From assembly GCA_024362935.1 (NCBI GenBank), contig JANCRA010000118.1, positions 1,154,134 to 1,218,133 of the forward strand: a stretch of 64,000 bases of DNA, read 5' to 3'. The position numbers and the translations under genes were made by a program. Origin of the DNA: Setophaga petechia. Lineage: Eukaryota > Chordata > Aves > Passeriformes > Parulidae. The notes below the pieces were generated by a model. That model saw nothing but the letters and a program-made list of their open reading frames with translations, was not told the origin of the DNA and searched no databases. Each line of letters starts with the position of its first letter. Position 1 is the stretch's first letter. Shown here in pieces: positions 12,001 through 23,290 of this stretch.

Positions 12001-15000
12001 ATTCTGCAACTCATCTAAAATTAGATGCACTTCTCAGCCAGTGAGAGATCCTGTACACAGCACCCCACAGGCTCCCAGGCAAGGTTAAGGGATCCAGGAT
12101 CATTTCCATCTGCAGGGGGCTCAAATTCCCAGGGGTGGGATATTACAGGGGTTGTTTGGCACTGAGGAATCCAGCTCAGTGGGAAAATCCAGACAGGGAG
12201 AGGTCCTGTGTGCCAGCACCCCAACATCTCATACTGATGGGGAACCCTACCACACTGGTACACCAACAGCTTCACGGCCAAGCCCAAACACCCCAGGATT
12301 TCACTGGGAAAACCTCTTCCAGCCCAAGCAAAGGGGAGCCGAATCCCTCTGTAGCTGCATTTGGCACATGCAGAGGGCCTGGGGCACAGGCACAACATTG
12401 AAAGGGTTTCTGTGCATCACATCCCGGAGATAATGACAAACCCCATCCCTCCTCCTCTGCTCCCCACTTCTGCCAGAGACACTTTTAAGAGAAATATCAC
12501 TGATTTCTCAGCCCTGATAAAAGCTGATTGAAAGAATATGGAAAGCAGCTCCATTAGAATTCTCACCAGTAGTTTGTTTTGGGTCTCCAAATAATTTTAA
12601 ATATTGTATTTAATAGAAAAATAATTTGCTCAGCTGTAAGAAACATCAATTTGCAACTTGAAGCCTTGTATATTAGCCAGAGAAGCTAATGTGTAAACAT
12701 TAGCAGCTCCAGGAACGTGTGGGGTTTGGCCAATGCAATTCCAGGGAGAGAGCAGCCAGATATTAAGACAGAGGATTTGCATAATAAGTCACTTATGCCT
12801 GATAACCTCAGTGTTTGGAACACGCAGGACTAGAGAACAATATCCATCTGCCAGCAACTACAGAAGACAAATCTCCTTTTTTTCCTTTTTTTTTTTCTTC
12901 TTGACTGGTAAAGACTCTTTATGGCTTTTACCTGCAGGTCCCCAAGGAGTTGTCAAACTTCCTACAGTGAGTACCCAGCCCCAGCAGCCTCCAAGGAACC
13001 CCAGGGATGGGGAGAATTGGCAAATCTGGATTCATTACTAGCATTTTGAAGCAAATACAACTGGGAAAATACAACTCTGAAGACTTTGCAATGCCGCAGG
13101 GATGGCTTGTGCTTGGGCAAGGACCAAGTGTGCCATACATCACTGCATGGTGAAAATGGATTCAAAAGCAAAGGGGGAATAATTAATCTTGCCAGAATCA
13201 TTCCTTGGGGCAAACCCAGCTGCCAAGTGCAGCTCCACATGCTCTCAGCTCCAGAGAGATCAGCACTCCTGGGACCGGGGTGCAGCATCACCCTGCTGCA
13301 AGCTGCACCAGGAGTGTCTCCCTGGAGTGTACCTCCCTGGCTGCTCTGGAGATGCTGGAGGACACAGGCCAGGAGGCTTTACCTCCATGCCCAGAGGGGA
13401 TGTGAGGATTTAACATCCCATCCAAAGGCTGTTGGTGCCCAGCACCCAGATCCAGCTAGTGCTGTTCCCAAGCAAGGACCAGCATCACTCCGTTACTCAA
13501 ACCCTGCTCAAGAGAGGTCCTGCAGCACAAAAACACCCTCAAGCTGAACAGCCAGGAGGCCACTAACCCACTGCATAAGTGCTTTAATAATGAACCATCA
13601 CTTAATTAACATCGTCAGTGCTGCCTGGTGGACTCCATGGGAAAAAAAACAAGGCAGGAAACCTTTGGAAACCTCCATCCTGCCATTATCGATCACACCC
13701 TGTGCAATTACAGCTCACGGGCTGCAGAGCTATGCGACACCTCAGGGAAAAAAATGGGAACAAGTTAAAATAAACTAGAAAAGGCAGGGGAAATAATGCT
13801 CATTTCTCCCCCTCGCTCCTTTATTACTATCAGGTCCCCCAGGTTCTGCTGAGGACCATCCACTCCACGTGCCAGGGCCCAGAGAGACCAGGACCACAAG
13901 CCCCAAGGGGCACAAGGGGCACTGCTTTCAGGGGATACCTGAGGACACACAGATGCTCCCATGGCAGGAATTCAGGCAGGAAAAGCAGCTGCCCTAGGAC
14001 ACATCAGTACCATACCAAAGCCCTGGGGGACTCCAATATCAGCTGCAGAAATCATGGGAAAGAGTAAGTTTCCCAAACCAACCCCATTCTGCAGGGGATA
14101 AGAAGGGGGCAACCCTCAGCCTCCCTCCCACAGCAGGTCCCACGTATCTGCGGTGATGGATGCAGGAGCACGGCACTGGGAGGCTCATCCTCCCGGGATG
14201 GAGCATGTGCCAGGGCTGGGAGGGCCTTGGGAGGCAGCTCCAAGGGTCACTGATGGCATTCCAGGGCAGAGAACGGAGGCAGGGAGCCCTCAGCCAGGCC
14301 AGGGCCACAGCATCCCCAGCCAGCCCTAGGTGGGATAAAGGTGGGGAGAAGAGGAATAAGGCTCAGTGCCATGCAAAATCCAGGCCACCATCCTCCTCCT
14401 TCCGTGCCACCAGCAGAGCCAGAACAGCAGTGTGGGCTGACTGACGCGAGGCTGAAAGGTGACAACATGTGACATGGGCACAACCATCAATAGCGCCAGG
14501 ACTCGGCTGAACCCCTGCTGTGGCATGGCAGGCTCAAGGCAGGAGCCCTCATGGGAGGAATCACGAGGAGCTGTGTGGCCAGCAGGTCTGTCACAGCTCT
14601 GGGGAATACGCTGGACCATGCCAGGCACCCTTCAGTCCATGGATTTGTCTCAGCCACCCCCATCAGTGCTGGCTTGGGCATCCATCCATGCTGACCTGGA
14701 GAACCCTCAACTCATTCCAGCAAAAACTCTGGGATTGCACTAAGTGTGCAGGAATAACTGAAGAGTCCCTGCAGTGTCAGAAGTGCACACAACACCCTGC
14801 AACTCCATGGGAGAACCATGAAAGCCCAATACCCAGCACCTCCACCTCCTGCCTGCACACATCCCACCCCAGACAGACCCCACCTCCCATCCCCAACCAG
14901 CCAACAGTCCATGGGAAGGAAGGCAGAACATAGCCTCTCAGACAGAGAAATGTCATTCAGAGCCAGCAGGTCCCCAGACAGGAGCCTGGGTGGGAGACTA

Positions 15001-18000
15001 AATAAAAAGTTCAGCTGATATAAAGAAAATATCCCAATATAAAGAAAAATAACCCAATGAGGAGATGCAGTGCTTTAGTTTAATATTGTTATAATCCAGA
15101 GAAAGCAGGCTGGTTGCTGGCTGCAGAAAATCAATGGGATATTATCACTCAGCAGACAGATGAAAAGACAGTAAAAATAAGAAGAAATAATAACAGAAAT
15201 AAGAGAGTCCTTGGGAAGAGCCCCAGAAGGGCAGTGGCTGAACCTGCACCACAGGAAGAGTTCAGAAGCTGCCCTGGCATTGAGAGGCTTCCAAAGTCAC
15301 TCCCAAGCTGCTCCTTCCCCAAAAATACACTGGAAAGCTCCAGTACCCACCTCCACAGGGGGAAGAGACAGGTGCCCCATTGACACCATAACCACAGAAC
15401 CAGATGTCCCAGTGAGGACTTTGAGGTGCCAGGGGGTGCCCAGGACCACCCACCTGTGCTAATTCAACGAACCACATTGAAGCACCTGGTAATTAAGGAA
15501 AGAGCATTTATGCAGCTAATTACGCAGGGTGTCAGCATACCTCTGCTAACAGGCAGGATGTGCTGGCAGGGAATGAGGCCCTGGCACCCAAGGGTGTGTG
15601 GGGCTGTGACAGGTCCTTGTTCCCGATGGGTGGGCTGCCAGCAGCAGGGAAGGGCTTTGGAGGGGACACATCCTTGCATGGATCTGCCTGGACTTCCTGA
15701 CCAGCCCTGAAAATTGCTGCTGTTCCCATCACAGCTTTTGAAGGAACCCAAGGCTCCAGGGTCACACAGCACAGGACAGAGAGGGGCTGAACCCTGAGGA
15801 GCCCTACAGAAACCCCAAAACCACAGAAGCTCCACAGACACCTCCAAATCCATCCAAGCCAAGGAATGCAGTTTGCTGTAGCCCATCCCTCTCCCTGTTC
15901 TCACCTCCATAAGCAAGTGGCCTCAATGTTCCGTCCCCTCAAGAGAAAAGCCATTCCCACATCTCCTGTCAGGACACAGCAGCAAGGCCCCTCAGGCAGC
16001 ACCCCAAAGTCAAGGCTCACGCTCTGGGGGAGCAGCTGGGCCATGGTAAGTGATTCATCTCCTCCTCTAGACTGGCCACCCCTCGCCTCTGGTGACATCC
16101 TGCTCTGGGGGAGCCTGCCCCAGCTGGCGTGCCCAGCAGCTGAGGGTCCGGAGCCACTCGTGCTCTTGGCTTGGCCAGCTGGGCTAATTAGGCTGAAGGC
16201 CTCCAGCACAAGCAGCACACAGGCTCAAACGCCCAGGGCTCACCAGGGCTTGTATCCTGAGCCAACAGTGGGGACAGTGGCCTCGTTAAGACTCATCAGG
16301 TCATCGATGTCCCCGTCCCTCATCCTCACAGCATCTCCTGCCTCTCCATCTCAGCCACAATCCTGATTAACTTAACGATGTCAGGAGAGGTTGGATCCAC
16401 ACGGGGAGTTCACAGAGCCAAAGCAGTTACTGGTCAATCTAGGGCTCCCCAGCACCAGCACAGCCCTGGAATGGGCAAGGATGGACCCTCTGGCAGTCCA
16501 GGATGGCTGCAGGGAGCTGGGGGGGGCTGTGCTAGCACAGCCACCCTTTCATGGGGGGATTTGACAGTATTTTTCAAGCCAAATTTAAAAAAAAAGGCAT
16601 AAAAAATTGTGTACGACAAAAATATTCAGGAAGTTGTTCCAGCTGCAACATACTCCCACTCCCCAGCTGCAGTGCAACGCTCTGCTCCACTGCAGCCCTG
16701 TCAGGGACAGGGGCTTTCCCAGCTTCCAGTCAGGGCCCACCCTGGGTGGGCAGTGGGGTCTCCAGGTAACAGGGGGCATGGCAGGCACATCCCTGCCCCT
16801 GCCTTCAGCAAGAGGGCTGCCCAGAGTTCCCTACCCCCCGAGCTGGGCCCACCATCCCTGCTGCAGGACACTGGGGTCAGCCAGGTGCCAAAAGGGTGCC
16901 AAGCACCCTCCCTTACCCCCCTCCGGTTCCGAAACATCTTCAGCACTTTGGAAGGCAGGAAGGTCAGGAAATAAATTTATGGCCAAAGCCAGTCAAGAGG
17001 CTTCTTCCAGCTGTGAATCTGTCACACAGAGTCAAGGTGACACACAGAGACCCCACTGGGCCCCAAACTGCAGGAGCATTGCATTCCTGGCCTTCCCACT
17101 GCAGCCCAGCCTCCTCGTTGGAGCGAGCAGCATCCCAGTGGCCAGGCACCCCCAGGAACAGCCCCTGCAGCCCTGAGTGCCCCATGGCACAGGGGGAGTT
17201 CTGCTGTCCTGCTCCTGCAGCGAGCATAGAACGACCACCCAGATTTGGGGTCTGGCAGAGGCATCCAGGGACGGGAAACAGGAACAGCCCCAGGCTGGCT
17301 AGCCACAATCCACACTTGGATTCCAGGTGGGAGAAATTGGGGTGCAAAGCCTGGCCCCTTAAACATGTAGTAAGCATGTGCCCCCAGCAGTGCCCAGGCA
17401 GGAGCTGCAGACCTGGGCTGCGACACCCAGGCAGGACTTGGAACAGCACACAAGCAGCTGGGAATGAGCTGCAGCCAGCAACCATCCAAGCAAGCAGGAA
17501 CACACTTCAGATCTTAAAAAAAAGACAAAATAACAGCCACAAAGGGCAACTGACATTAGAGCCCCCAGTGTTGGCAGCAGGGAGGGGGAAAGGGCTGCTC
17601 CACAGGCAAGGGCTCTTCTGCCTTTGCCTTCCAGCAGCTGGAAGAGTTGGACTTTGGCTTTTGATCCAGGCAGAGGGTGCAGAACCTGCCGCTCCCAGGG
17701 CCAGGAAAGCAACAGCTCAGGAACACCCAGGAAAGTCCCTGTGACACCTGCCAGCTCCACAGCCACTCCCCAGAGACGCCCTGCACCTGGCAAACAGGAG
17801 CAGATCCCGTGTCTCCAGGAGCACTCCAGCCAGGCAGATGCAGGCTGGCACCCCCTCCCCACCCATCACCCACCCACACCACCCCAGCAAAAAGGGGTAA
17901 AAGCACCAGCAGCTCCTCCAGGCCACCTGCAGTGGAAAGGAAAAGCTCCATCTCCAAGACCTATTTATTTTGAGGCTGCCAACAAGGAAACAATTAGCTT

Positions 18001-21000
18001 CAGGGGATTAATTGTTGGGAATCCTTCTTGTCCAGAGGGGAAAGCCTCAGTTTCACTAAGTACAAGGAGGGATCTCCAGGCTGGAATGAGAGAGCAGGAT
18101 CAAAGGAATGCTGCAAAGCAAATCCCAAGCTGCCATGGGGGAGAAGAGGTTTGGGAATCTTGACATTTAATCACACAGTAACTAAAGGTTTGTAGACATG
18201 TCTAATAAGACAATTATAGTGCATGTTAATAATAGATTATTAAAAAGCTTATTTATGGAGGTTTAAGCAGACAGATGGTAGGGCCGTGGTGATAAGGCTC
18301 TCCAGAGCCTGTGCTACCTCCCAGCTCCCAGAGACGCAGCAGGGATTTGCCTTCCTCTGCCTCCAGCTCCCTGTCCTTAACCCTCACACGATTGCCCAAA
18401 GCAAAAGCAGCAAATCTCTGCAAGGGGACTGCAGCCAGGAAAAGATTCTTATGGGGTATTTTGGCGTGCTCAGAGCTCCCAGCCTCTCTGCAGAGCAAGG
18501 ATTGGGTGATGAAGTGATGGAAAAGTTCTATCTCAGGTGCAGTTAAGGGAAAAACCAACATCATCAGGCAGCAAGGAGTTGGTCACAGCCAAGACGGGGT
18601 TAAAGCCACCAACAAACACCTGCCTTAGTTTTCCAGGGGGTGTCCCTCCTCCCCCAGAGCCCTGATCCCAATAGACTTTATTCTGGGAAAGCTCCCAAGG
18701 AAGCTGGAATAGGACTGGTTTGTCTTAGTTTGGATAACAAAGGGAAAAATGTGCATTTCGGGCCAGGAGGTGATTCACCAGCATCCCTGTTCCGGGGGCC
18801 AGGGCAGGTCCAGGCACCCAGAGGAAAAACATGAAACAGGAGTTTTAGAACAAGATGGTAAAAATGAAACAAATGCAACTGCAAGTCTTGATGGGGAAGG
18901 AAAAAACCCAGACATTGCCAGGCTGTACCACGGAGCTGCAGATACAAAGCCAGAGGGACAGGTCCATCCAGGAGCATCAGCATCACTCTGAGCCTCCCTA
19001 AATTCTGCTTCTCCCTCATGGACGGTAAAAATCCATCACACTCCAGTGTCCCTCTGCACACACTGGAGAGCCGAGGGCTCAGGAGCCAGAAACCTCTGCC
19101 CTGGGCACACTTGGGCATGTCAACAGGATCTTCTGGAGCATCTCGACACAGAAGCCTCAAGGATGTTTGCACTGTCTGGGTGCTCTGGGAAAGGGCATGG
19201 CATTCTCAGGGCATTAAAAATACACGTAGGAGCAAACAAGAGAAAGAGCTTCTTCCCTGGCACGACAGAACAGGCAAGAGGGGAAAAAAAAAAAACCCAA
19301 ACAAAAAAAAACCCACGAAGCCTGAAACAAGCTGACAAGGAAAATGTAAGATTCTCGCACATTTTATGCACTTGGTGAAGGCGGGCTGGGGAGAACAAAA
19401 ATGCCTTGGCATCGGAGAGCCCACAGACAGCCAAGCGGAGGGAAACGAACACCGGGAAAAGCGCTGGAAGAGCAGCATCAGGCACCTGAGCGCTGACCCT
19501 GTCCCCCAGCAGCAGCCGGGGACATCTCTGCTCCCGACCCCCCTTCCCCGAGCATCCCCTGCTCATCCCTTCCCCCAGCGCCCCCGAGCCCGCGGCCGTT
19601 AACGGGCGGGGCTGCCCCGCCGCGAGCCCAATCCCCGCCCCGGGAGCGGCGTCCGCTCGGCTGCTCCCATTCACCCGCCCGAGACAGCCCCGCCGCGCCG
19701 GCCAGGGTCACCCGTGCCACCTCCTGCCGGCGCTGTCGCGCGGGGACAGCGACGCTGGGGGCCCCGTCCCCCCGCCTGGCCCCAGCTGGTCACCACAGCC
19801 GGCAGCCACCTCCCCCAGCAGCCCGAGAGCCCCCGGAGACGCCACCAACGCCAGTCCAGCGCTCCCTGGCAGTCCCAACCTCCCAGCTGGAAGCTGCAAA
19901 CACAAATATTTTATTTGCTTAATTGCTGCTAACGAAGTCGGAGCCGAGCGCAAACAGCTTCCGCATAATTCCGGCAGGAGTGCCACGCAGCAGCCCGGCT
20001 GTGTCCCCATCGCGTGTCCCCGCCGCCGGGAAACAGCCCGGGAGCGCGGGCTGGAACCCCCGAGCAGCTCATTGCCGAGTTCTTGGGGTGCAACACACAG
20101 AAGCAGAGGTGCACCTTACCGTGGAATCATTTGGGTTGGGAAACATCACTGAGTCCAGCCATGCCCGCAGCACGTCCCCAAGTGCCACATCCTCCTTTCC
20201 TGGCACCGAAGGCAAAAAGCGGAGGGAAATACCGGAGCCTGCACAACCTCCTGCCCCCGGGCGGCTCCTGGCCACGGGCTTCCAGCCGGGAAAGGCTCCT
20301 GCTGCAAAGAGCCCAGGTAGGAGAGATGGGGCTGCCAAAGGCTGGTGCGTGGTCCCCATCCCAGCCTGCTGACACCACATGAGCCCCTGCATCCCTCAGT
20401 TTGGGGGGTCAGCCAGTGCCTCCCAACCTCACCCAAGTCCCCTCCGTGACAAGCACAACGGGCCGGCAAGGACAGCTCAGCCACTGTGAAACCTTCATGA
20501 ACTGCAAGAAGTTGGAGGGCTGCAGGAAGGAGCAAAGAACACCCTAAGGCCGTGGTGGGCTGTAACCAGGGCATCCTGCTTCCTCCCTGTGCCTCACTTC
20601 CCCCACCTGTAGAAGGGACCACCTACACCGCTTCTTCAACAAAGGCACAGCTAAAAGAAACCCATCTTCTGAAAATATCCACCGAGACAAGCAGTGTGTC
20701 CTCCCCAGAGGCCCAGAGCACGTGCAAATGGCTTCAATATATTTTTCCCAGCCCTTGCCCACTGTGCAGCCCCAGGGATGAGCTGGGCAACCTCCCCACA
20801 GCCGGCCAAGCCACAGCAGCCGGATCAAACAGCAGATCCAGGTGAAAAGCAGCCTGCAGTGGAGCATGGGGGCTGGCAGCAGACCCCCTCACCTCCAGCT
20901 GGATCCAATCCCTTCAGCTCCACTGCAGAGCTGAGCCTGCTCTGCATCTGCCAGGGAAATGGAGCAAACGCACTTCTGATTTACACCAGGAGCAGGCTCG

Positions 21001-22618
21001 ATCCTGCCCTTCGCTAACGCCGTCCTGCAGGGAAGGGACCCCACCGAGGGAAAAGGGTTTGCTTGGGAGGGGACCCTCCCCACAAAGCCACCCCAGTCCC
21101 CGGTGCATCCCCACCACTGCCTCTCCAGCAGCTCAGCCCTGAGAGCCAGCAGAGCACCATGCACCAGGGCTGGGGAGCAGCAAACCCCAAATCCCCTTCT
21201 GAAACCAGGGCGGGCAGATGCCCCCTACCCCACCAGCCCCCCACCAGCTCCATGCCTCAGTTTCCTCATCGGCCCCTGCTCAGCCCCGAAGCTCAGAGCA
21301 GCAGCTCCCGCAGCACACAGCCTCTCCCCCCAAAATACAAACCCATTCCCCCCACCCTGCACAAGCCAGGGGAGTCTAAACGGCTTTGCATCCCCCCAGC
21401 CATCGTCTCTCCATCCCCCATACATGGGTCAGCCGCCGCTTGTTTTCTGCTGATGGGTGTCACTATTTATAATCTTTGGAGAAATGCCACTACCCAAAAA
21501 AACAAAATCAATGCACCACCATCGGGACTGTGTGCAGGTGAACAGCTTGGATTTAAAGGTAAAAAAACCAAAGAACTAGGCAAAAATACACTTTAATGTG
21601 TATTTAATGTGATCAGCATCACCCAGGAGCTGGGAGCAATAGCACCAGGGAACCCTTGGAGTGAGGCACCAACTCCCGTGGCTCCGTTTCCCCAAAAAAG
21701 CGCTGGCAGCCCCGGGAGCACCTCGGGAGCCCCAAATTCCCATTCTCCGCAGCGTCCAACCCCATTTCCAGCTTCCCGAAGGGACTGGGAGCGAGTCGCC
21801 GTCGTCCCGCACGCCGCAGGAGCTCTCCCCGAGCCCCTGCCTGGGGGGGTCCCGGGGGGCGCAGGGCTCAGCGCCGGGTAGATTAGGGGAGGAGGAGAAA
21901 ATTCAAAATACGTAAATTAATCAAATTAATCGATCGATCGTATCTCCGTACTACTGCCCCAGTACCCCCCCAGCAAAACGAGAGCCCGGGAGCTGCGATC
22001 GGAGCCGCCGCGGCCGCCACCTGTTCCTACCGGAGGGTCCCCAGCCTCCCGCCGGAGCCGCCAGTGAAACCACCGGGATCCGCCGGGCACCGGCCTGAGG
22101 GCTCCTCTCGCCCGCGCTCCCCCCGCCGCTACCGGGGGAAGTTTTCCCTCCCGGGGTGCGGCAGGAGCCGCGGGGGTTGGACGGCGGCCCCGGTACCGGC
22201 AGCGAGAGGGAACCGTGGGGCCGCGTTCGGCGGAGCATCCTCGGGCTGGGGGGCGCCGCCGAGAACCCCCGGCCGCCGCACTCCGGGCACGGAAAACTTC
22301 CCCCGGTGGCGGCGGGGGTGGGGGAGCAGGCGAGAGGAGCCCCCATACCGGTGCCCGGAGGGGAGGGAGGCGGGATTCTGGTAGTTTCACGGAGGACAGG
22401 GGTCCCGAGGCGGACACCCTCCGGTGGGAACAGGTGGCGGTGGGCCGGGCGGGACCCTCCGCGCACCGGGGTCGGTGGAGCCCCGGAACCGCACCGAGCG
22501 AGCAGGAGCCCTCTCCCCGGCGCACACGCCGCGCTCCGTTCCTACCGGCGGGCGTCTCGGTGTCCAGCGCGTAGACCCGCAGGGCGAGGGCGAGCAGCAG
22601 CGCCCGGGCGCTCCGCAT
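1..22618 (-). CDS. PTPRU: Receptor-type tyrosine-protein phosphatase U (5' six coding exons, partial)
   Basis: Receptor tyrosine phosphatase of the R2B (MAM-containing) family, a single-pass plasma-membrane protein that in its family joins homophilic cell contact to catenin dephosphorylation. Six exons were placed by codon-by-codon agreement with the remembered human protein and by GT-AG ends: 22546-22618, 6996-7124, 1210-1481, 1056-1137, 262-377 and 1-70 (minus strand). They join in frame into about 247 codons: a signal peptide (residues 1 to about 18), a MAM domain (about 25-185) and the start of an Ig-like domain from motif [11 protein letters not shown]-glycosylation sequons NSS, NDT, NAS and NAT are visible. 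The rest of the Ig domain, the fibronectin repeats, the membrane span and both phosphatase domains lie beyond base 1. Introns are 15,421, 5,514, 72, 678 and 191 bp. No frameshift or stop was seen. The other R2B members (PTPRM, PTPRK, PTPRT) fit less well: the MAM segment is nearly identical to human PTPRU. Confidence 0.95.
262..377 (-). CDS. PTPRU: PTPRU coding exon 5 (Ig-like domain, first half)
   Basis: The acceptor is CCTCGGCAG and the donor is GTGAGG. It encodes [19 protein letters not shown] then [20 protein letters not shown], 38 full codons as in human. It holds the first Ig cysteine (FQC) and an NAT sequon. Confidence 0.95.
1056..1137 (-). CDS. PTPRU: PTPRU coding exon 4 (end of MAM domain)
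   Basis: The acceptor is GTGCTGCAG and the donor is GTGAGT. Its 27 codons run [20 protein letters not shown] then LLLNYPC, including the MAM signature GLDDILL and its terminal cysteine. Intron 3, which precedes it, is only 72 bp. Confidence 0.95.
1210..1481 (-). CDS. PTPRU: PTPRU coding exon 3 (MAM domain core)
   Basis: The acceptor is CTGCTGCAG and the donor is GTGAGG. It finishes a split Gly codon and adds 90 codons, [10 protein letters not shown] through FWPSEYQ. It contains the conserved MAM segments [18 protein letters not shown] and [15 protein letters not shown]. Confidence 0.95.
1715..1912 (+). mobile_element. CR1 LINE 3' fragment
   Basis: It ends in the CR1-type sequence GGTTGGACTGGATGATCC, then GGTCCCTCCCAAC and a final ATTCTATAA. 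Upstream, the CCCAGAGGGTGCTGGCACTG stretch is also typical of avian CR1 tails. It is 5'-truncated, and the left edge is approximate. Confidence 0.8.
3842..3990 (+). mobile_element. CR1 LINE fragment
   Basis: It contains the CR1 segment TGGGAAGGGATTGTTCCCTG followed by GGCTGCCCCTGGATCCCTGG and AGTGCTCAAGGCCAG. It closely parallels the better-preserved copy at 4793-5132 and lacks the 3' tail. Edges are approximate. Confidence 0.8.
4657..4790. repeat. Left arm of 134-bp inverted repeat
   Basis: It reads GGACACAGCAGCTCCATGCA through TTTAATATTT. The reverse complement of 5701-5834 is the same except for two transitions (AGCTT/AGCTC near 4686 and CCTAATG/CCCAATG near 4709). The spacer is 910 bp and includes a CR1 tail directly inside this arm. 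No clear target-site duplication flanks the pair. Confidence 0.95.
4793..5132 (+). mobile_element. CR1 LINE 3' fragment, well preserved
   Basis: It starts as GAGGGACCTTAGAGCCTCTT, passes through GGGACTTGGGACAAGGGATG and ends in GGTTGGAACTGGATGAGC, then AAGGTCCCTTCCACC. This is the usual avian CR1 3' end. It abuts the inner edge of the left arm (4657-4790) of the inverted repeat. Confidence 0.88.
5701..5834. repeat. Right arm of 134-bp inverted repeat
   Basis: It is the reverse-complement partner of 4657-4790 with two mismatches in 134 bases, counted by eye. Both arms carry the segment AATATGTTGGTTTAATATTT, in opposite directions. Confidence 0.95.
6996..7124 (-). CDS. PTPRU: PTPRU coding exon 2 (start of MAM domain)
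   Basis: The acceptor is TCTGTCCCCACAG and the donor is GTGAGT. It encodes [10 protein letters not shown] through DLPHG (phase 1 in, phase 1 out). The middle is acidic (GEDDDFDWE) and differs most from the human sequence. A 32-bp minisatellite begins 60 bp upstream of its acceptor. Confidence 0.92.
7185..7376. repeat. 32-bp minisatellite, six copies
   Basis: The unit is CCACCAGGCCGGGGGGATGC followed by CCCTGGAATGCC. Start points repeat every 32 bases (ATGCCCCTGG at 7201, 7233, 7265, 7297, 7329 and 7361). Copies 1-4 are essentially identical, copy 5 begins with GATGG in place of GCCGG, and copy 6 decays at its end. Because 32 is not a multiple of three, it opens repetitive frames on both strands that are not genes. 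Confidence 0.97.
10131..10610. repeat. Three diverged copies of a ~165-bp tandem repeat
   Basis: The phrase CACCAA...GGTTTAACACCAGAT, or its variant GGTTAAACACCAGAT, recurs at 10131, 10305 and 10462. Each time an A-rich stretch follows (TTTTAAAAAAAGA, TTTGAAAAGAAAG, CTTAAAAAGAAAG) and then GGTGGCT- or GGTTTG-like sequence. Unit spacing is 174 and 157 bp, so the copies have drifted by indels. Confidence 0.8.
12878..12905. repeat. T-rich simple tract
   Basis: It reads CCTTTTTTTCC followed by a run of twelve T and CTTCTT. Low complexity only. Confidence 0.7.
19550..20060. promoter_or_regulatory. CpG-rich block inside PTPRU intron 1
   Basis: CpG and GC content jump sharply here (CCCGCGGCCGTTAACGGGCG, GCTGTCGCGCGGGG), about 2.6 kb downstream of the PTPRU start codon in the direction of transcription. 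It could be an alternative promoter or enhancer CpG island. I found no initiator codon with a signal peptide in it. Confidence 0.55.
22546..22618 (-). CDS. PTPRU: PTPRU coding exon 1 (signal peptide)
   Basis: The ATG is at 22618-22616. It encodes [19 protein letters not shown] then TETPA, a hydrophobic signal peptide. It ends at a GTAGGA donor with one base of a split Ala codon, which gives ETPAAGCTF across the junction, as in human. The ATG sits at the promoter edge of a CpG island. Confidence 0.92.
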
Positions 22619-22770
22619 GGTGCGGCCGGTGCCGGGACCGAGCGGGGGGCGGCGGGGCCGTGGCCGCCGCCGCCGCTGCGCGCCCGCGGTTCCGGCGCGG
22701 CGGGGGCGCAGCGGGGCCCCCGTGCCCGCCCCGCGCCTCAAATACCAGCGGCGGCGGCTCGCGCCCGCCG

Positions 22771-22778
22771 TGACGTCA
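22771..22778. promoter_or_regulatory. Palindromic CRE (TGACGTCA)
   Basis: This is an exact full-site cAMP-response element in CpG context (GCCGTGACGTCACCGCC), upstream of the PTPRU start codon. The match is exact; use by CREB/ATF is inferred. Confidence 0.6.
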
Positions 22779-22904
22779 CCGCCGCCCGCGGAGGGGCGCG
22801 GGAGGGGGGGGCGCCGGTACCGGGAACGGCAACGGCGGGCGGGGCGGCGGCGCCCCCTGGCGGACACGAGCGGTGGCGCTGCGGGGGAAGTTTGGGAGCC
22901 GCGG

Positions 22905-23290
22905 CGGGGGCGGTCCCGGGAGTTACGGGGGCACCGGGGGGGGTTGTCTGGTACCGGGGGAGAGGAGAGGTGAGGAGGGGTCCCGGGAGATGCGGGCGAC
23001 GGGCAGCGCTCGGTTAAGAGAGGAGGTTCTCTCGTACTGGGGGCTGCGGGGAGAGGGGCGGTCCCGGGAGTTAAGGGGAGGGGGGGGCGGTGCGCGGATA
23101 AGGGGCGGGGGGGCCTCCTGTACCCCGGGGTGGGAGGAGGGGAATATCCGGTACCGGGAGAGAGGGGGAGGAAGTCCCAGGAGAGGCGGGGAATGGGGGT
23201 CCCGGGAATTACGGGCTGAGGAAGGTGCACGCTTAAGGGAGGGGAGGTCTCCGGTGCCGGCGGAGAGCGGCCTGGGCTGCCCGGGAGCGC
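22905..23290. repeat. G-rich degenerate tandem repeats upstream of PTPRU
   Basis: GTCCCGGGAG or a close variant (GTCCCGGGAA in the last copy) recurs near 22913, 22980, 23061 and 23200, often followed by TTACGGGG or TTAAGGGG. GGTACCGGG recurs near 22952 and 23150. Runs of four or more G are frequent on the plus strand. Unit length varies (about 65-140 bp). Confidence 0.65.

Larger units (their letters stand above)
7125..22545 (-). other. PTPRU: PTPRU intron 1
   Basis: This 15.4-kb first intron has no recognised nested gene or exon. It holds the 32-bp minisatellite (7185-7376), a three-copy diverged ~165-bp repeat (10131-10610), AT-rich non-repetitive stretches near 12480-12710 and 18150-18260 that could be regulatory, a T-rich run at 12878-12905, and an internal CpG-rich block at about 19550-20060. 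Many short open frames cross it, none with a protein family I recognise. Confidence 0.8.
21950..22900 (-). promoter_or_regulatory. PTPRU: PTPRU CpG-island promoter
   Basis: A dense CpG block surrounds exon 1. A palindromic CRE (TGACGTCA) lies at 22771-22778, about 150 bp upstream of the PTPRU ATG. No convincing TATA box is present, which is usual for a CpG-island promoter. The transcription start site cannot be placed from sequence alone. Confidence 0.8.

Noticed and set aside
21926..23230. Minus-strand open frame of 434 codons across the PTPRU promoter
   Set aside because: It is GC-rich read-through: upstream promoter sequence, then PTPRU exon 1 in frame, then on into intron 1 past the GTAGGA donor. 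Only the 24 codons of exon 1 are supported.
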